Positions 62,001 through 64,000 of a stretch of 64,000 bases of DNA are shown here, in pieces. The first letter of the stretch is position 1, and every line of letters starts with the position of its first letter. The stretch is from Struthio camelus (lineage: Eukaryota > Chordata > Aves > Struthioniformes > Struthionidae): contig NC_090981.1 of the NCBI RefSeq assembly GCF_040807025.1, positions 39,845,817 through 39,909,816 on the forward strand, in the 5' to 3' direction. The notes beneath the pieces are model-generated. The model was not told where the DNA came from. It was given only the letters and a program-made list of their open reading frames with translations, and searched no databases. Made by a program: the position numbers and the translations under genes.

Positions 62001-64000
62001 AACTCACAAGAAAAACGGGAACGAGGCATTTTCAGCTGTGGAAATCTTGTTATGGAATGAATATCCAAAGGGCATTAGAACAATCTCATCTCATCTTTAG
62101 CACCTCAACATCGTTCTTTTCTGGGAGAACTTTTCCCCATACAAGACTGACAACACTGATGTAGCCATCTTCTCAGAATAACCCCCACCTGCCCAAACCA
62201 CCAACAAATCAGTCCAAACTACTGAGGAAAACCAAACCATTTCACATATGCCAACAAGAATTTCTGCACCAAAAAAAAAAAAAAGAAGACCCGAAGAAGA
62301 CTCCCTAGGCCAGGAATGAGTTCACTATTGTTACCGATTTCATGTGAAAATCATGCTGATCCTATGGCTGATGGGTGGCAGCATAAAGCCTCTAAAAGGA
62401 GATGGCCAACATATCTGACAGGTTGATAACAGCTGTTCCACAAACGCAAGCAAATATTTAGATGAAAACTGTACTCTGGATGGCGAGGATTCTGCACCAA
62501 AGTAAGTGTCAACTATCCTGTGTGTGTTTGCCTGAGAATATCCATGTTCACTCTTTTTCTTCCCTCAGCTACTCCTATTTTTTGTATTTTACTCATAACC
62601 CAAGTCCTTCTTTGTTCTCTGTCCTGATTCTTTCTCTGCCTTTCTTTCTTTGTACCATTTTCTGCTACCCGTATTCACACTGCATACAGTCACCTGACTA
62701 GCTCTCATGTGAACTCCGTGGTACGAGATATGTAAGTATTATTTGGTATGAATGAGGGCAAATTATGTCCCTTTAGTTCAGTCTTCATTGATGTGCCCTT
62801 CTCAGCTTCTCTCTTTACAGCCCTTTCCCTCTTCTAGCACCCAAATTCATTGTGCATTGTTCTTGTAATTTATTTCCTTTATCTATTCGCACCTACGGTC
62901 ATTTACATTTCCTTTTTTCCTTTGTTAGCTTCTCCTGTCCTAGCATTCCACTTCTTTCATGTTCATTTTCTCCTGTCATTTCCCACTTATTTTCTGCTCC
63001 CACCATAACTCTTTGTTGCCACCTTGCTTGCCATTCTTTCTCTGGTTTCAGTGGTGTAACTTGCAAGTAAACAGGACCACTGGTCTGGCAAAGATGTGGA
63101 GGCCTGGGGTGAATACTGGCAGCTGGTTGAATAGAGAGCCTGTTTCACTTCTTTCACTAGACCCATTTCAACTACTTTGTCCCACCGACCTGTTAATGTA
63201 AAAAAATACAGTGGGGCAAAAGCCTAAGACAGACAAACAACCTCGGTATAAAATGGCCTTTGTTGTAGTAGGCTTTAACCTGATAAATTATTACTTAGTT
63301 GCAAAAGCATAAACCTCGTACAAAAACAGGGTCTATGATAGGGAACGGTACTTGTGTAATGACAAGGATGTAGGACTCTTTTTGCATTTTACTCCTTCCT
63401 GTTGTCTGTACTACTCTGTCCCTAATTTGTTCCAGTTGCTCATTAATACTCTCTTAATCTCCCCAAACCAATTTCACCTCAGCAATTGTTTCTTTCACTC
63501 TAGCAGCTGAAAATCCAGAGGATATTTTTTTCTGCAGCTCTAACAATGATAAACAGATGCTGGTGGTCTATGTCTTATACAACTTCCCTCCTCAAATTTT
63601 GTGTGGCACTTAACGATAGTGACCTTTGCCTGTAAACACAGCGGAGAGGTGGGTATATTTACAACACGGCCTGACCAAAATGCACTCTGAATGCTTGACA
63701 TTAAACACCAAAAGCCCCCTTGGTTACCCATGAGTGAGTTTAAGGAGTAGTCATGTATTTATAAAGATATGCATGTATGAAAATCTGCAAAATTAGGCCT
63801 ATATTTGTGTAGCTACAGCAAAAAAGGTCCTGAGCCCGTGACTTTGGGATACTTCAAAAAACCCAAGCAGTGAATGGCCCCGGTGGTGGATCTTTTCCTG
63901 CCATCCCCCTGAAGCATGCGATTATTTGCAATGTACCTTTAAAAAAATCAAAGCATTTCCTTGCATTTTCTTTCCATGATTTTTTTTTTCTTTTCTTTTC
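59002..64000. other. Non-coding sequence to window end
   Basis: No gene or transposon recognised. An A14 run is at 62,271-62,284. The region from about 62,560 to 63,060 is pyrimidine-rich with several splice-acceptor-like tracts, but no confident exon. The window ends in a T/C-rich run. Confidence 0.45.

Overview
The window reads as nuclear DNA from a bird, or less likely another archosaur. It is AT-rich, intron-like or intergenic sequence with no chain of recognisable coding exons. The diagnostic evidence is the retrotransposon content: several CR1 LINEs, one of them young, with the CR1 tail of repeated ATTCTGTG units and the usual avian CR1 3' end. There are also very old SINE (MIR-type) remnants and short palindromic elements built around a CCATTGAAGTCAATGG-like core. 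I see no bacterial or viral gene organisation, no tRNA or rRNA gene and no CRISPR array. Nearly all short open frames have the length expected by chance, and I do not annotate them.

Layout. Positions 1-17,570 are non-coding, with one palindromic element (2813-2879), two MIR-like remnants (about 4098-4245 and 8790-8870), a CR1 tail (7445-7576), a T18G13 homopolymer junction (8144-8174) and a perfect 17-bp hairpin (10,653-10,691). Positions 17,570-19,470 are a strong CpG island, the only clear gene-regulatory landmark. It contains ten GGGCC units, a GT/GC alternating tract, a TATA-like box and a good minus-strand splice donor. Strand skew inside it suggests transcription leaving in both directions. 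I cannot name the gene.

Positions 19,470-36,600 are non-coding apart from a long, heavily mutated plus-strand CR1-like LINE (26,440-28,614), a cluster of palindromic elements (29,926-30,250), and a CpG-bearing block around 34 kb that holds a well-formed 63-nt candidate exon (34,168-34,230). Positions 36,599 to about 38,279 hold a young 5'-truncated CR1 on the minus strand, with a 515-codon uninterrupted reverse-transcriptase reading frame. This is the only convincing protein-coding sequence in the window, and it belongs to the retrotransposon. Positions 38,280-64,000 are again non-coding, with two palindromic elements, a miRNA-like hairpin (40,550-40,621), two GT microsatellites, a decayed CR1 scrap (49,480-49,690), a short CR1 tail (58,922-59,001) and a candidate 91-nt exon (57,362-57,452).

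Interpretation. The simplest reading is a CpG-island promoter, possibly bidirectional, in a gene-poor region or at the start of a gene with very long introns. Any exons here would be 5' untranslated or long non-coding RNA exons. No host protein can be assigned. All family calls rest on recognition by eye, without any database search.
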